A stretch of DNA of 64,000 nucleotides, taken from NCBI RefSeq assembly GCF_004214895.1, contig NZ_CP035952.1:3792501-3856500 (forward strand), written 5' to 3'. This document shows, piece by piece, positions 26,055 to 36,743 of the stretch. The stretch is from Pseudomonas tructae (GTDB lineage Bacteria; Pseudomonadota; Gammaproteobacteria; Pseudomonadales; Pseudomonadaceae). The translations under genes were made by a program, and so were the position numbers. The notes under the pieces are model-generated. The model saw only the letters and a program-made list of their open reading frames with translations, searched no databases and was not told where the DNA came from. Each line of letters begins with the position of its first letter. Within the stretch, counting starts at the first letter, position 1.

Positions 26055-27998
26055 GTGTTCAAACCGTTAGCAGTCGCTGTAAGCCTGGGTTGTGCAATGT
26101 TGTCATCCGGCGCCAGCGCCTATGAATATGGGGAGTATGCCGGGCAAACCCTGGACCGGCTGATCAACGACTACCCCGGGCGTTACCGTGGTACCGCAAG
26201 CTTCGAAGGTGCTACCGCCCTGATGCAATCGCAGCTGGGCTTTGGCTACCAGACCCGCCGCCAGGACTTCACCTGGGCCGGCAACCGCAGTTCGCAAAAC
26301 GTCATCGCATCAGCCCCCGGCCAGAACAGCAGCTATGTGGTGCTCGGCGCCCACTACGACACCTACTTCGGGCGCCCGACCCTGCAAGGCCTGGACGACA
26401 ACGCCTCGGGCGCGGCGGTACTCACCGAGATCGCCCGCAACCTGGGCGGCGTGGCCCTGGAGAACGGCCTGGAAGTGGTCGGTTTTGGTGCCGAAGAAGA
26501 AGGCCTGCGCGGTTCGCGTGCCTATGTCGCGGCCTTGAGCGACAGCCAGCGCGCCAACCTGCTGGGCATGATCAACCTCGACAGCCTGATCACCGGCGAC
26601 AAGATGTACGCCCACGCCGCCAGCACCAGCGTCGCCAACCCGGCCCTGGGTGCCTACCGCGACCAGCTGCTGCGCATCGCCAGCGAGATGAACATCGCGC
26701 TGTTCACCAACCCCGGCCTCAATGCCGAGTACCCGGCCGGCACCGGCTGCTGCAGCGACGGCGACAGCTTCAAGAACCTCAACGTGCCAGTGCTGTTCAT
26801 CGAGGCGACCAACTGGGAGCTGGGCGATCTGGACGGCTACGAGCAGACCGCCAACCCGGCGATCCCCGGCGGCTCGACCTGGCACGACCCGGCCGAAGAC
26901 AACCAGCAGGTACTGACCAACGCCCTGGGCCAGGAACGCATCGACCAGCGCCTGCGCGATTTCTCGCGGCTGCTGACCCGCCTGGTACTGGAGCTGACCA
27001 ACGCCGACCTGCTCGCCTCCACCGCCTCCGGCGGGGCCATGGCGCGGCAGATGGAAGACCAGCTGCAACGCCAGCACCAGGCCCTGACCCGCCTGCATGA
27101 TCGCCGCTGGCTGAGCCTGCTGGATGCTTCACGGGCAGTGGGCAGCGTTGAGGGTGAAGTGGCAGTGGAAGGCGAAGTTTCGCCGGACAGCGGCTTCGAT
27201 GCCCCGGGCAACCCGGAGTCGAAACGCGTGGGTGTCTATGGCGTCGCCGATTACCGCCTCAATGAGGCCCTGAGCCTTGGCGCCAGCTTGAGCTTTCAAC
27301 GCAGCCGCGACAGCCTCGACCACGGCGGACGCATCGAAGGCGATGCCTGGCAGGCCGGCCTGTTTGCCCTGCTCAACGACGGCGGCCCGCAATGGCTGGC
27401 CGGCGAGCTGAGTGCCGGGCATACCCGCTTCGACACCCAGCGTTCGGTGTACATCCAGGCCAGCAATGGCCCGGTGCTGCTCGACCAACGCCTGTCCGGC
27501 GACACCTCGGCGTGGTTCTGGGGCGCCCGGGTCGACGGCGGTTACGACTTCAGCTTCGGCGCCTTGAAGACCGGCCCGGTGGCGGGCCTGGACTACATGC
27601 ACTACCGCATCGACGACTTCGACGAAGACGCCAACCTGCGCACCGCCCTGGGCTATGAGCAACAGAACTACGACGCCCTCGAAGCCAGCCTGGGCTGGCG
27701 CTTGCACGGCACTGTCGGCCTGGGTGCGAAGATGGCCCTGCAACCCTACGCCAGCGTGCGCTGGGTCCGCGAACTGGCCGATGGCCGCCTGGATGAGATC
27801 GACCTGACCAGCCAGGCCGACGGCCGCGTGCGGGTGGCGGACATGGGCAGTGTCGACAAGGACTTTGGCCGGGCGCAACTGGGCGCGCAGTTGATGTTCA
27901 CCGAGCAGTTGGGCGTGTTTGCCGAGGTCAACAGCCGCTTCGCCCACAGCGAGGGCAACCAGGCCGGCTACTCGCTGGGCGTGCAGTGGCAGTTCTGA
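26055..27998 (+). CDS. M28 zinc aminopeptidase fused to an autotransporter beta-barrel
   Basis: 647 residues from GTG 26055 (AAGGAAAAG upstream). A signal peptide ends near residue 22 (SSGASA). The M28 peptidase domain spans about 30-310, with candidate zinc/catalytic residues His100 (GAHYDTY), Asp114/115 (LDDNASG), Glu148-149 (GAEEEG) and Asp176 (INLDS); CCSDGDSF is a likely disulfide loop. After a linker rich in Glu and Val, residues ~390-647 form an autotransporter barrel ending in the classic terminal Phe (VQWQF). The peptidase should be displayed on or released from the cell surface. Confidence 0.88.
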   Translation: MFKPLAVAVSLGCAMLSSGASAYEYGEYAGQTLDRLINDYPGRYRGTASFEGATALMQSQLGFGYQTRRQDFTWAGNRSSQNVIASAPGQNSSYVVLGAHYDTYFGRPTLQGLDDNASGAAVLTEIARNLGGVALENGLEVVGFGAEEEGLRGSRAYVAALSDSQRANLLGMINLDSLITGDKMYAHAASTSVANPALGAYRDQLLRIASEMNIALFTNPGLNAEYPAGTGCCSDGDSFKNLNVPVLFIEATNWELGDLDGYEQTANPAIPGGSTWHDPAEDNQQVLTNALGQERIDQRLRDFSRLLTRLVLELTNADLLASTASGGAMARQMEDQLQRQHQALTRLHDRRWLSLLDASRAVGSVEGEVAVEGEVSPDSGFDAPGNPESKRVGVYGVADYRLNEALSLGASLSFQRSRDSLDHGGRIEGDAWQAGLFALLNDGGPQWLAGELSAGHTRFDTQRSVYIQASNGPVLLDQRLSGDTSAWFWGARVDGGYDFSFGALKTGPVAGLDYMHYRIDDFDEDANLRTALGYEQQNYDALEASLGWRLHGTVGLGAKMALQPYASVRWVRELADGRLDEIDLTSQADGRVRVADMGSVDKDFGRAQLGAQLMFTEQLGVFAEVNSRFAHSEGNQAGYSLGVQWQF

Positions 27999-28085
27999 CC
28001 TGCTAGGCGCAAGCGCCCAGGGCCAGTCCAGGTGTGAAACCAGGCACTATGCTTCTGAACATTGCCCACCCGCTGGAGCCTGTTC

Positions 28086-28700
28086 ATGAGCTTTCGCCTT
28101 GTTTTGTGCCTGTGGCTGGCCATCGCCACCTGCGCCAGCGCGGCCGAACCGTGGCACCTGGCCCAGGATGAAGACGGCATCAAGGTCTACCTCAGCGCGG
28201 TGCCGGGTTCACCCTACCAGCAGTTTCGCGGCGTCGCCCTGATCAAGGCCAGCGTCTCCACCTTGAGCGACCTGCAGGAAAACCTGCGGGTCGCCTGCAA
28301 ATGGCTGTATGGCTGCGCCGACATGCGCCTGCTCAAGGTCGAGGGCGAGCGCACCTGGGTCTACCTGACCACCGCCCTGCCCTGGCCGGCCAGCACCCGC
28401 GACATGGTGATCCTGGTACACAGCGAACGCCGCGACGACGGCAGCCTGGTGCGCCGGCTCAAGGCGGTGCCGGGCATGGTCGAGCACGTGCCGGGGCAGA
28501 TCCGCGTGCGCCAGCTCAAGGGCCTGTGGACCTTTGTGCCCAAGGGCGAACAACTCACCGAAGTGACCTACGAACTGCAGGCCGACCCTGCCGGCGATAT
28601 TCCCTCGTGGCTGGCCAACCAGTTCGTCCTTGATGCGCCCACCGTGTCGTTGCGCACCTTGCGTGCGGTGGCTGAGCGCCAGGGTGGGGCGGGGCCCTGA
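28086..28700 (+). CDS. START-domain lipid-binding protein, exported
   Basis: 204 residues from ATG 28086 (GGAG eight bases upstream). A signal peptide (LVLCLWLAIATCASA) precedes a START-like fold: WHLAQDEDGIKVYLSAVPGS, LRVACKWLYGCADMRLLKVEGER, YLTTALPWPASTRDMV. The family binds hydrophobic ligands; bacterial members are mostly uncharacterised. Monocistronic. Confidence 0.8.
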   Translation: MSFRLVLCLWLAIATCASAAEPWHLAQDEDGIKVYLSAVPGSPYQQFRGVALIKASVSTLSDLQENLRVACKWLYGCADMRLLKVEGERTWVYLTTALPWPASTRDMVILVHSERRDDGSLVRRLKAVPGMVEHVPGQIRVRQLKGLWTFVPKGEQLTEVTYELQADPAGDIPSWLANQFVLDAPTVSLRTLRAVAERQGGAGP

Positions 28701-29031
28701 AACAGGATAAACAGGGGCGACGAGAGGTTTTTAACATCCAGAGACGATGGGGGTGAACACCCTGCTATTAGCCCATAACCAGTGGAGTCTATTGTGAGTA
28801 TTTCCGCGTTACACCATGCACAGTCAATTACGAAGAGTTCTTAAAGCCTCTTTACCAACAGAAATTACCCGGCACATATTTCCGAGCATAACCTCAAGAA
28901 ACCTAACCCTTCCATGTCAACGCCAGCGAAAAACCCTGACAACAATAAACACTTGAACCAAATTTATCTACACAGATACTTATGGCACTTGTCTTTGCTG
29001 CACAAAAGCAATTTATTGCACGGAGCGCCTT

Positions 29032-30795
29032 ATGCCAGAACCCACTACCCGTCCAGCCATCCCTGTAAAATCTGACTCTCCACCTATACCTCCCAGAGAG
29101 ACTTCAGCCTACACATTCAGTATCGAAGACATACTTTTCTGGGAGGACACTATTCCACCGATAAATCTGCCATACAATATCGACAATATAAAAGCCTCGC
29201 CCAACGCCTATAACGAACTGGTAACCATCGCTATTTCGGCAAGAATCCAACTGGAAGAATTTTTTTCAAACGCCATACCCAACATCCGGCTAGAACTAGA
29301 AAAATATATAGCCTCAGCCACTTCCAACATGCAGCCTGGTACGTTGCAAGGCGCACTAGAAATAAAATCAGCTATCAATGAAATTTGGCTAAAGGCAAGA
29401 CTGAGCAAAAGCTGGAGTGAATCAGGTAATTTCTACGGCGTAGATGCCCTATCACTGGACACGGTTGAAGGTGCGCATCTTTTCGCAGCCTATGTGGATG
29501 CATTGGATGGGCCACATACCGGCATGACAAAAATTTACTATGCGAATTTCATCAGGTCGTTGACTGCCGACCATGTCAAACGACTGCTTATCGAAGCAAT
29601 GACTATTCTGGAAGAGGCCTCAGCGATCACAGATATTTCAATCTTCATCGCCCAAGCCACTACACCAGGTTGGGGCAGTACTTTCAAAGTACCCATTGAA
29701 CGCGACATACGGCTGGGAAGTATCGCAGGTGCGATCAGTATAGCACCCGCGAACAACCTGACAATTTATAGTGCAATCCAAAATGGCATAGCGCTTTTAA
29801 AAGGGTTAGGGGAATCAATTTTAAGTCGCGCTACTGCGGTTGGCATCGGTGCCTTGATCTATTCGCCCGCTCTTGGTAACGGTGAGCGCTACCCTCAAAC
29901 GCTGCTGAGCATGCCTGCTGGAGCTCTACTTCCACAGCTACCACCCAATCTTCATGAAGCTGCGGTGACGGCAGGAACCGTTGAGCTTCCCTACCGTATC
30001 TACGGAGACCACAATGAGTACAAAATCACAGCCACTCCGACAGCGGGAGTCGTTTCGGCCAAGGTACCGGTGAGGATGCTGGTGCTGGATTCGAAAACCA
30101 ACAGTTACAACTTTACTTCCAGCGACACACTGCCCATTAATCTTAGTTTTCCCATTACCCGTCCGACAAACAACTCGACGGCCTTTCCCGCCCAGCCCGC
30201 TGAAGTTCCGAGGTACACGGGCATCACCCTCACCCCGTTACTCATACAGCCTGAAACTTTACCCGCCGCTGAGTTACCAGATTTTAGAGATTGCATTTAC
30301 TGTTTCCCCGTCGAAAGCGGACTACCACCGATCTACGTTGTGTTCAACACCCCCTACAAAGGAGCGAACACCAAGGGAAAATACAGTGGTCGACTCTATG
30401 ACCCTGCTAACGCTGGCGGCCCCACGTTAAGCCTAGATTGGACCCGCGCGCAGATCACACAAGGCGGCATTGAATTGGTCAAATTGCACACAGGACGTTT
30501 TGGTGCTTCAGATGCGAACACAACTATGGTAAAACGTCTAGAACGCATCTTGCGGGGCGAGTTGAAAACTACACCTATCGACCAACGCTTTTACACACAC
30601 GAGATCAGAGAGCTTGAACGATACAGAGCCCTAGGCATTGCAGATGGCGCCACTCCAGAAGACAAGGATACCGTATGGAATAACGCTCATACCGCAACCT
30701 TGGAAGACTTCAAACTTAAGGATGCCTTCGACTTATTTTACACACCTGAAGCCATCGAAGCCGACGACAAGCAGACACAGCGAGAAACACTATGA
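29032..30795 (+). CDS. S-type pyocin-like bacteriocin / polymorphic toxin
   Basis: 587 residues, clearly AT-richer than its neighbours, with GGAG seven bases before the ATG. The N-terminal ~280 residues are helical and unfamiliar. Residues ~325-400 contain a Pyocin_S-type module (VPVRMLVLDSKTNSYNF, FPITRP), and a C-terminal toxin domain of ~150 residues follows. That domain carries THEIRELERYRALG and a WNNAHTATLEDF motif near the end, a pattern I associate with pyocin/Rhs-type cytotoxic tips but cannot assign to an activity. Stop and immunity start overlap (ATGA). The 28701-29031 leader is AT-rich with no further gene. Confidence 0.72.
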   Translation: MPEPTTRPAIPVKSDSPPIPPRETSAYTFSIEDILFWEDTIPPINLPYNIDNIKASPNAYNELVTIAISARIQLEEFFSNAIPNIRLELEKYIASATSNMQPGTLQGALEIKSAINEIWLKARLSKSWSESGNFYGVDALSLDTVEGAHLFAAYVDALDGPHTGMTKIYYANFIRSLTADHVKRLLIEAMTILEEASAITDISIFIAQATTPGWGSTFKVPIERDIRLGSIAGAISIAPANNLTIYSAIQNGIALLKGLGESILSRATAVGIGALIYSPALGNGERYPQTLLSMPAGALLPQLPPNLHEAAVTAGTVELPYRIYGDHNEYKITATPTAGVVSAKVPVRMLVLDSKTNSYNFTSSDTLPINLSFPITRPTNNSTAFPAQPAEVPRYTGITLTPLLIQPETLPAAELPDFRDCIYCFPVESGLPPIYVVFNTPYKGANTKGKYSGRLYDPANAGGPTLSLDWTRAQITQGGIELVKLHTGRFGASDANTTMVKRLERILRGELKTTPIDQRFYTHEIRELERYRALGIADGATPEDKDTVWNNAHTATLEDFKLKDAFDLFYTPEAIEADDKQTQRETL

Positions 30796-31064
30796 CTACT
30801 ATTAATGACATCATCAAAAATGAGTCCCCAACAGACGTCATACTCTTTTTAACTCGAAACAACACAGGCATTTCCTTCCAACGACTTGATGGGCTCTACA
30901 ACAGAAGCAACTGGCCCCATATCTCCAACAACCTCAACTTGCTTATGCTCATCAAGGAAATGAAAGAAAAGAAACTAATCAAGGATGCCGGACCATTACT
31001 GGTTCAAGGGCCGCAGTGGTACGAACCTGATTTCGTGTCAAAAAACAAATACACCTTCGACTGA
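30792..31064 (+). CDS. Probable cognate immunity protein
   Basis: 90 residues, small, soluble and AT-rich. Its ATG overlaps the stop of the toxin gene (ATGA), the standard arrangement for bacteriocin immunity genes that must be made with the toxin. The sequence is not similar to any family I recognise. Call by position and composition. Confidence 0.65.
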   Translation: MTTINDIIKNESPTDVILFLTRNNTGISFQRLDGLYNRSNWPHISNNLNLLMLIKEMKEKKLIKDAGPLLVQGPQWYEPDFVSKNKYTFD

Positions 31065-31395
31065 GCCATCATAACAAATCAGTTGTGAGCCAGGTGATGG
31101 CCTGCAAGTAAACATCATCACCCACACTTCAAAACCTACAATTTTTCAACTGCGAAATATCGCTACTTTAGGCGAAATCGACACCTCAGTTGAAGGATGC
31201 ACAACTTATCGTGTGAGGATCAAGATCGCGCATACATCATCCGCAGGCTGGATAGTCGAGGAAAGTGCGTGTTGACTCGGCACGGACAGGCCCCAGCCTG
31301 CCTGCTCCTTCACCTGGCCAAAGCTATCTCTGGTGTGTCCCAGCCCTCGCCTTTATCGATAAAAATCGGCTATCTGATCAAGCACCGACCAATCT

Positions 31396-31411
31396 GTCTA
31401 TTTTAATAGAC
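31396..31411. promoter_or_regulatory. 16-bp inverted repeat in the permease leader
   Basis: GTCTATTTTAATAGAC: 7-bp arms GTCTATT/AATAGAC around TT, in the 516-bp AT-rich gap (31065-31580) between the immunity gene and the permease. It could be an operator for the permease. I see no gene in that gap. Confidence 0.4.
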
Positions 31412-31580
31412 ACTCAACATCAGACATAGAATCATAAAATACGGATTTTTCGATAAAAAACGGAATTATTGAAACAATTTGTGAAAAATTTAATTGACAC
31501 ACACCTGCCACTCTTCTTATTTTCCCTCCCTGCCTCACCTTCCATAAAAATAATTTCAAACCTACGGGCAAGCGCCATCC

Positions 31581-32969
31581 ATGCCAGTCTCTTCGCGTGC
31601 ACCTCACCAGCAGAACACAGGATCGGTTCTCGACTCAGCAGCGGACGCACAGTTCAAAAAGACCCTGAAACTCTGGCAGGTGGTCATCATCGGCCTGGCC
31701 TACATCGCGCCCATGACCGTGTTCGACACCTTCGGCATCGTCTCTGGCATCACCGAGGGGCATGTGCCCAGCGCCTATGTGCTGGCCTTGTTGGGCATCC
31801 TCTTTACCGCCGTCAGTTATGGCGTGCTGGTGCGGCGTTTTCCCGAATCCGGCTCGGCCTATACCTACACCCGCCGGGCGATCAACCCGCACGTGGGCTT
31901 CCTGGTTGGCTGGTCGTCGTTGCTCGACTACCTACTGCTGCCGATGGTCAACGCGCTGCTGGCCAAGCTCTACCTGTCGGTGATGTTCCCCGAAGTGCCG
32001 GCCTGGGCCTGGGTGGTGGGTTTTGTCACGGTGATGAGCCTGATCAACATGCGCAGCATCAACCTGGTGGCCAACTTCAACACCCTGTTCGTGGCCATTC
32101 AGGCGGTGATCATCGGCGTGTTCATCTACCTCACCGTGCGCGGCCTGCACAGTGGCGAAGGCCTGGGCACCTCGTGGAGCCTGCTGCCGTTTGCCGACCA
32201 GGGCACCCACTTCAACGCCCTGGTCGCCGGCGCGACCATCCTGTGCTTTTCGTTCCTGGGCTTCGATGCGGTGACGACCCTGTCGGAAGAAACCGAGAAC
32301 GCACAGAAAGTCATCCCACGGGCGATCTTGCTGATTGCCCTGATCGGCGGCCTGGTGTTTATCACCGTGTCCTACTACATCCAGGCCTTCTTCCCGAACA
32401 TGGAACGCTTCCAGGACCAGGAAGCGGCCCTGCCGGAAATCGCTCTGTATGTCGGCGGCAAGCTGTTCCAGTCGATCTTCATCTGCTGCACTTTCATCAA
32501 CACCCTGGCCTCGGGCCTGGCGTCGCAAGCCAGCGTGTCGCGCCTGTTGTACGTCATGGGCCGCGACAACGTCATCCCGCGGCGCTATTTCGGCCGCCTG
32601 CACGGCACCTGGAAAACCCCGGTGATCAACATCGCCATCGTCGGCCTGATCTCGCTGTCGGCGATCTTCTTCGATCTGGTGACCGCCACCTCGGTGATCA
32701 ATTTCGGCGCGCTGGTGGCGTTCAGCTTCGTCAACCTGGCGGTGATCGTGCACTGCTACCTGCGCGAAGGCTGCAACAAGACCCTGGGCGACAAATTCAA
32801 GTATCTGGTGCTGCCGACGATAGGCTTTTGCATCACCGCCATTCTCTGGCTGGACCTGGACAGCCACTCGCTATTGTTTGGCGGCGTGTGGGCGACGCTT
32901 GGGGTGTTGTACCTGGCGTACCTGACCAAGGCCTTCAGGGTTGCCCCGCCCAGTTTCATCGCCGAGTAA
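31581..32969 (+). CDS. APC-superfamily amino acid/polyamine permease
   Basis: 462 residues with 12 hydrophobic segments. The first helix carries [20 protein letters not shown], the APC substrate motif region with the unwound helix-1 Gly. Helix 6 has [20 protein letters not shown], the conserved loop of PuuP/YjeH-like carriers. Likely importer of an amine or amino acid. It precedes a chemoreceptor gene by 75 bp in the same orientation; shared ligand class is possible but unproven. Confidence 0.85.
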   Translation: MPVSSRAPHQQNTGSVLDSAADAQFKKTLKLWQVVIIGLAYIAPMTVFDTFGIVSGITEGHVPSAYVLALLGILFTAVSYGVLVRRFPESGSAYTYTRRAINPHVGFLVGWSSLLDYLLLPMVNALLAKLYLSVMFPEVPAWAWVVGFVTVMSLINMRSINLVANFNTLFVAIQAVIIGVFIYLTVRGLHSGEGLGTSWSLLPFADQGTHFNALVAGATILCFSFLGFDAVTTLSEETENAQKVIPRAILLIALIGGLVFITVSYYIQAFFPNMERFQDQEAALPEIALYVGGKLFQSIFICCTFINTLASGLASQASVSRLLYVMGRDNVIPRRYFGRLHGTWKTPVINIAIVGLISLSAIFFDLVTATSVINFGALVAFSFVNLAVIVHCYLREGCNKTLGDKFKYLVLPTIGFCITAILWLDLDSHSLLFGGVWATLGVLYLAYLTKAFRVAPPSFIAE

Positions 32970-33044
32970 ATGCCCGTAGGACCCAGCCCGTCGACACCGA
33001 CGGGCTTTGTCTATTGCAAACCCCGACACCACAAGGACGCCCCC

Positions 33045-35171
33045 ATGCTGCTGCGCCGCCTGCTCATTCAATGGAAGATCACCCTGCTCGCCGGCCTGTG
33101 CCTGCTGGCCATCGTGGTGGTGCTGATGGCGGCCACGCTGATGCAGTCGAGCCGCAGCGCCGCCCTGGTCAACAGCGCCAGCACGCAGATGCTCGACCAC
33201 AACGCCCGGCTGCGCCTGCACACCTCGGCGCAACTGCAAGCGGCGAACATTCAGCGCTACTTTCGCGATGCCTACCTGTATGGCGATGGCATCGCCCAAC
33301 TGGTGATGTTCCTCAGAGGCCAGGGCCGCGACAACCTGCGCCAGGACCTGACCCAGCAAACCCGCCAGGCCCTGGGCAAAAAACCCGACCTGCTCGGCCT
33401 GTACCTGGTGTTCCTGCCCAACGCCCTGGACGGCAAGGACGCAGGCTTCGTCGACCAGGCCGCAGTGGGCAGCAACGACAGCGGGCGCTTCTCGCTGTAC
33501 TGGTCGCAGCCCAACCCCGGGGAACTTGAGTCCGAGGCCATGCCCGAGTCGATGCTGGCCGACACCAGCCTGTCGGCCAACGGCTCAGCCTACAACCGCT
33601 GGCTCACCTGCCCGCTGGAAACCGGCGCAGCTTGTGTAGTCGATCCCTACTTCGACAGCGTCGGCGAGCGCAATCCACTGATGACCAGCATCGCCTTCCC
33701 GCTCAAGCAGGATGGCAAGATCATTGGCGTGATAGGCCTGGACATCGCCCTCGACAACCTCCAGCAACTGAGCCTGGACGGGCGCAAAGAGCTGTTCGAC
33801 GGCAACGGCCAGGTCAGCATCGTCAGCCCTGCCGGCTTGCTGGCCGGGCATAGCCGCGACGCCACGCAACTGAGCAAGACCTTCGAGCAGGTATTCGGCC
33901 AGCAGGCCAGCGCCGTGGCCGAGCAGATGCGTGCCGGCAAGGCCGCCGAGTTCAGCAGCAACGGCGTGCTGCAGGTCAGCCAGGCGTTCGCCCCGGTACC
34001 TGGCGCGCTGCCGTGGAGCGTGCTGCTGGAAGTGCCCGAACAGGTCCTGCAGGCCCCGGCCATCGAACTCAATGCACGCCTGGATGCACACAACAGCAGC
34101 GCCAACCTCAACAGCTTGTTGATGGCCCTGGCGGCTGCCGTGGTGGGCCTGGTGGTGATCTGGCTGACAGCCCGTGGCGTGACCCGGCCGATCCTTGGCG
34201 TGGCAGCGATGCTCAAGGACATCGCCAGCGGCGAAGGCGACCTGACCCGGCGCCTGGACTACGCCAACCAGGACGAACTTGGCGAGCTGACCAACTGGTT
34301 CAACCGCTTCCTCGACAAACTGCAACCGGTGATCGCCGACGTCAAAGCCTCGGTGCAGGACGCCCGCAGCACCGCCGACCAATCGGCGGCGATTGCCAGC
34401 CAGACCAGCGCCGGCATGCAGCAGCAATACCGCGAAGTCGACCAGGTGGCCACCGCCTCCCAGGAAATGAGCGCCACCGCCCAGGACGTCGCCCGCAACG
34501 CCGCCCAAGCCGCCGAAGCGGCCCGTGGCGCGGACCTTGCCAGCCGCGAAGGCCTGAGCATGATCCGCCACACCACCCAGGCCATCGAACAGCTGGCCAG
34601 TGAAATGACTGCCGGCATGGCAGAAGTCCAGCACCTGGCCAGCCGCAGCGAACAGATTGGCTCGGTGCTCGAAGTGATCCGCGCCATCGCCGAGCAGACC
34701 AACCTGCTGGCCCTCAACGCCGCCATCGAAGCGGCGCGTGCCGGTGAAGCCGGGCGCGGCTTTGCCGTGGTGGCCGATGAAGTGCGCAACCTGGCCAAGC
34801 GTACCCAGGACTCGGTGGACGAAATCCGCGTGGTGATCGAAGGCCTGCAACAAGGCACCCGCGAAGTGGTGGATGCCATGCACAGCAGCCACCGCCAGGC
34901 CCAGGACAGCGTCGCCCAGGCCGAACAGGCGCTGCCGGCGTTGCAGCGTATTGGTGAAGCGGTGACAGTGATCACCGACATGAACCTGCAGATCGCCTCA
35001 GCGGCCGAAGAACAAAGCGCGGTGGCCGAAGAAGTGAACCGCAACGTCGCGGGGATTCGGGATGTGACCGAGTCGCTGTCGGGGCAGGCACAGGAATCGG
35101 CGCAGATCAGCCAGGCACTGAACCGGCTGGCCAATCATCAGCAGGGGTTGATGCAGATGTTCAGGGTGTAG
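33045..35171 (+). CDS. Methyl-accepting chemotaxis protein with periplasmic Cache domain
   Basis: 708 residues from ATG 33045 (AAGGA seven bases upstream). TM1 lies at about 13-31 and a large periplasmic dCache-like sensor follows to ~360 (GIIGLDIAL-type strand visible as [13 protein letters not shown]). TM2 follows ([19 protein letters not shown]), then HAMP ([20 protein letters not shown]) and the MA signalling hairpin ([36 protein letters not shown]). No C-terminal CheR-binding pentapeptide. Ligand unknown; the adjacent permease suggests an amino acid or amine. Confidence 0.93.
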   Translation: MLLRRLLIQWKITLLAGLCLLAIVVVLMAATLMQSSRSAALVNSASTQMLDHNARLRLHTSAQLQAANIQRYFRDAYLYGDGIAQLVMFLRGQGRDNLRQDLTQQTRQALGKKPDLLGLYLVFLPNALDGKDAGFVDQAAVGSNDSGRFSLYWSQPNPGELESEAMPESMLADTSLSANGSAYNRWLTCPLETGAACVVDPYFDSVGERNPLMTSIAFPLKQDGKIIGVIGLDIALDNLQQLSLDGRKELFDGNGQVSIVSPAGLLAGHSRDATQLSKTFEQVFGQQASAVAEQMRAGKAAEFSSNGVLQVSQAFAPVPGALPWSVLLEVPEQVLQAPAIELNARLDAHNSSANLNSLLMALAAAVVGLVVIWLTARGVTRPILGVAAMLKDIASGEGDLTRRLDYANQDELGELTNWFNRFLDKLQPVIADVKASVQDARSTADQSAAIASQTSAGMQQQYREVDQVATASQEMSATAQDVARNAAQAAEAARGADLASREGLSMIRHTTQAIEQLASEMTAGMAEVQHLASRSEQIGSVLEVIRAIAEQTNLLALNAAIEAARAGEAGRGFAVVADEVRNLAKRTQDSVDEIRVVIEGLQQGTREVVDAMHSSHRQAQDSVAQAEQALPALQRIGEAVTVITDMNLQIASAAEEQSAVAEEVNRNVAGIRDVTESLSGQAQESAQISQALNRLANHQQGLMQMFRV

Positions 35172-35194
35172 GGACCGGCAGACACAGATCCACA

Positions 35195-35220
35195 CTGTGG
35201 GAGCGGGCTTGCCCCGCGAT
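35195..35220 (-). repeat. Single REP unit after the chemoreceptor gene
   Basis: CTGTGGGAGCGGGCTTGCCC then CGCGAT, 23 bp after the receptor stop and 12 bp before the convergent small gene's stop. Confidence 0.88.
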
Positions 35221-35232
35221 AAAATCCCCGCT

Positions 35233-35565
35233 TCACCGCCGCCGATAACTCTTCTTGCCACTGGGCGTCAGGCAATAAACCCCGCCCCGCGGCCCAGTGC
35301 AGAAGTTCCCCGACCCGCAACCACAGCCCTCGCTGGCCCCGCGCAACGGCTGCACCGCAGGCTGCGCGGCTCTGCCGTACATAGACGCCGAGCAGCTTTT
35401 TTTCGAAGCACTGATCGACCCGTCATTACACAAAAACAGATCGCCATCACAGCCGGCAATCCCGCCCTTGCGCCCGGAGCAAGGCTTATTGGCCGCCAAC
35501 GCCGAAGACGTCGCCAACACCAGTACCAGGGCCAACCCTACCCGCCCGGAAAAACAACGCGCCAC
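35233..35565 (-). CDS. Small secreted cysteine-rich protein
   Basis: 110 residues from GTG 35565, with GGGAGGGA seven bases upstream. Signal peptide [16 protein letters not shown], mature part with eight Cys in motifs such as [12 protein letters not shown] and CGCGSGNFC, then a basic tail (GKKSYRRR). Probably disulfide-stabilised in the periplasm or outside. Several Pseudomonas carry homologues of unknown function. Confidence 0.7.
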   Translation of the reverse strand: MARCFSGRVGLALVLVLATSSALAANKPCSGRKGGIAGCDGDLFLCNDGSISASKKSCSASMYGRAAQPAVQPLRGASEGCGCGSGNFCTGPRGGVYCLTPSGKKSYRRR

Positions 35566-35622
35566 AGCATTCCCTCCCTAGAATATGGCTCAATGCTATC
35601 AGCGTTGATCGAATCGAGGAAA

Positions 35623-35760
35623 GTAGGAGCGGGCTTGCCCCGCGATGTGCATGTCTTTAGATGGGGTAAAACCTGGGAGGTGTACGCCGCAAGGCTTGTG
35701 GCGCTTTTGAGATCGAGCGCCGCCCGCGCGGCGCATCGCGGGGCAAGGCCCGCTCCCACA
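35623..35760 (+). repeat. REP pair flanking a GC-rich spacer
   Basis: REP units 35623-35646 and 35734-35760 (inverted), with an 87-bp spacer containing GCGCCGCCCGCGCGGCGC. No gene within 35566-35841; this gap holds only these repeats. Confidence 0.85.
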
Positions 35761-35841
35761 TTTGTTGCAACGTGCCATGGCCTGTGAGAATGGAGTTGTC
35801 AGCCTTGGTGCATGGCGTAAGTGCGTGTCGAGCCCTTTAGG

Positions 35842-36714
35842 TCACCTGCCAGCCTTACGCAACCGCAACCGCCGAACCACCGCAAAGCGCTTACAAAACT
35901 GCCGATGGTGATGACTGTTCAGCAAAACCAGCACCACCGATGGCAGAGCAACGGACGAAACTGAAAACAGCAGATTGATCCCCGCGCCAAGACTTGCAAT
36001 CGCCATCAGCAAACTCGTCGCCGCAACCGCCACGAGACACCATACCCCCCAGGCAAAACCGTTGGCGATCAGGCCAGCGCCAATGCTACACACCGCCGCC
36101 CCGAGCAACATCACAATCAGCACATAACCCATGTTCTCGAGATGCTGGGCAAAATAGGCGTACTCCACCTGCACCACTGCCAACGAAATGGAGGCCATGG
36201 CCAAGAAAAATGCGGCGCAGAAGCGGCCCACATAACGCCTCAAGAACGCCGCCATCCCTGGATAGCGCAGCACATCCACAGGCTCACCCGGCAAACGCTT
36301 GGCTCGCGGAGCCTTGCTGATCTCAACGAACCTTGCATACATCCGCCGATAGCCTCGACCGTTGAGCACCAGCAGGCCAACCAGGGGACAGAAAAGCGCC
36401 AGGTAGTAAATCAGCCCAGGTGGACGCTGGGTATACAGCCCCACAGTGACCAGCAAGCAACACACCAGCAATGTCACCAGCCACCAGATCAACCGAGTGC
36501 TCCCCCACACGAGCAACAGGTGCAGCATGGTCGGGATAACCACGCCGCTTTTCAAACTGTTCAGGATGTCGGATGAACTTATGACACTCGGTGAGTGTGT
36601 GCCGTTAATCACGAGTATCAGGCTCATGAGGGAAGCAACGGCCAGCAACCAGCTCAAGGTCAGGAGCGGGAAATTGCGGCGGAGGCAGGCGTTGATTTCG
36701 GCTTGGTGATTCAT
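35842..36714 (-). CDS. Membrane protein made of two fused copies of the neighbouring 145-residue module
   Basis: 290 residues. The first half has about four hydrophobic helices and ends GRGYRRMYARFVEISKAPRA; the second half repeats the pattern, starting LRRYVGRFCAAFFLAM and ending HHHRQFCKRFAVVRRLRLR. Both match the single-module proteins at 36744-37181 and 37662-38105 (start RRxYP/RRFYP, end RRYRxM...IRRxR). It appears to be a tandem fusion. Third in a minus-strand array behind the 302-residue protein; candidate inner-membrane immunity protein by analogy with immunity arrays. Confidence 0.6.
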   Translation of the reverse strand: MNHQAEINACLRRNFPLLTLSWLLAVASLMSLILVINGTHSPSVISSSDILNSLKSGVVIPTMLHLLLVWGSTRLIWWLVTLLVCCLLVTVGLYTQRPPGLIYYLALFCPLVGLLVLNGRGYRRMYARFVEISKAPRAKRLPGEPVDVLRYPGMAAFLRRYVGRFCAAFFLAMASISLAVVQVEYAYFAQHLENMGYVLIVMLLGAAVCSIGAGLIANGFAWGVWCLVAVAATSLLMAIASLGAGINLLFSVSSVALPSVVLVLLNSHHHRQFCKRFAVVRRLRLRKAGR

Positions 36715-36743
36715 CCGTGAACCTTTGGGGGTGGTGGACTCTT

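Noticed and set aside
28983..29003. Sigma-54-like TGGCACTTGTCTTTGC before the bacteriocin gene
   Set aside because: GG and GC are 11 bases apart instead of 10; RpoN promoters tolerate almost no spacing change.
31197..31406. 69-residue frame in the gap before the permease
   Set aside because: No ribosome site, atypical composition and no similarity to any family I know; treated as non-coding.
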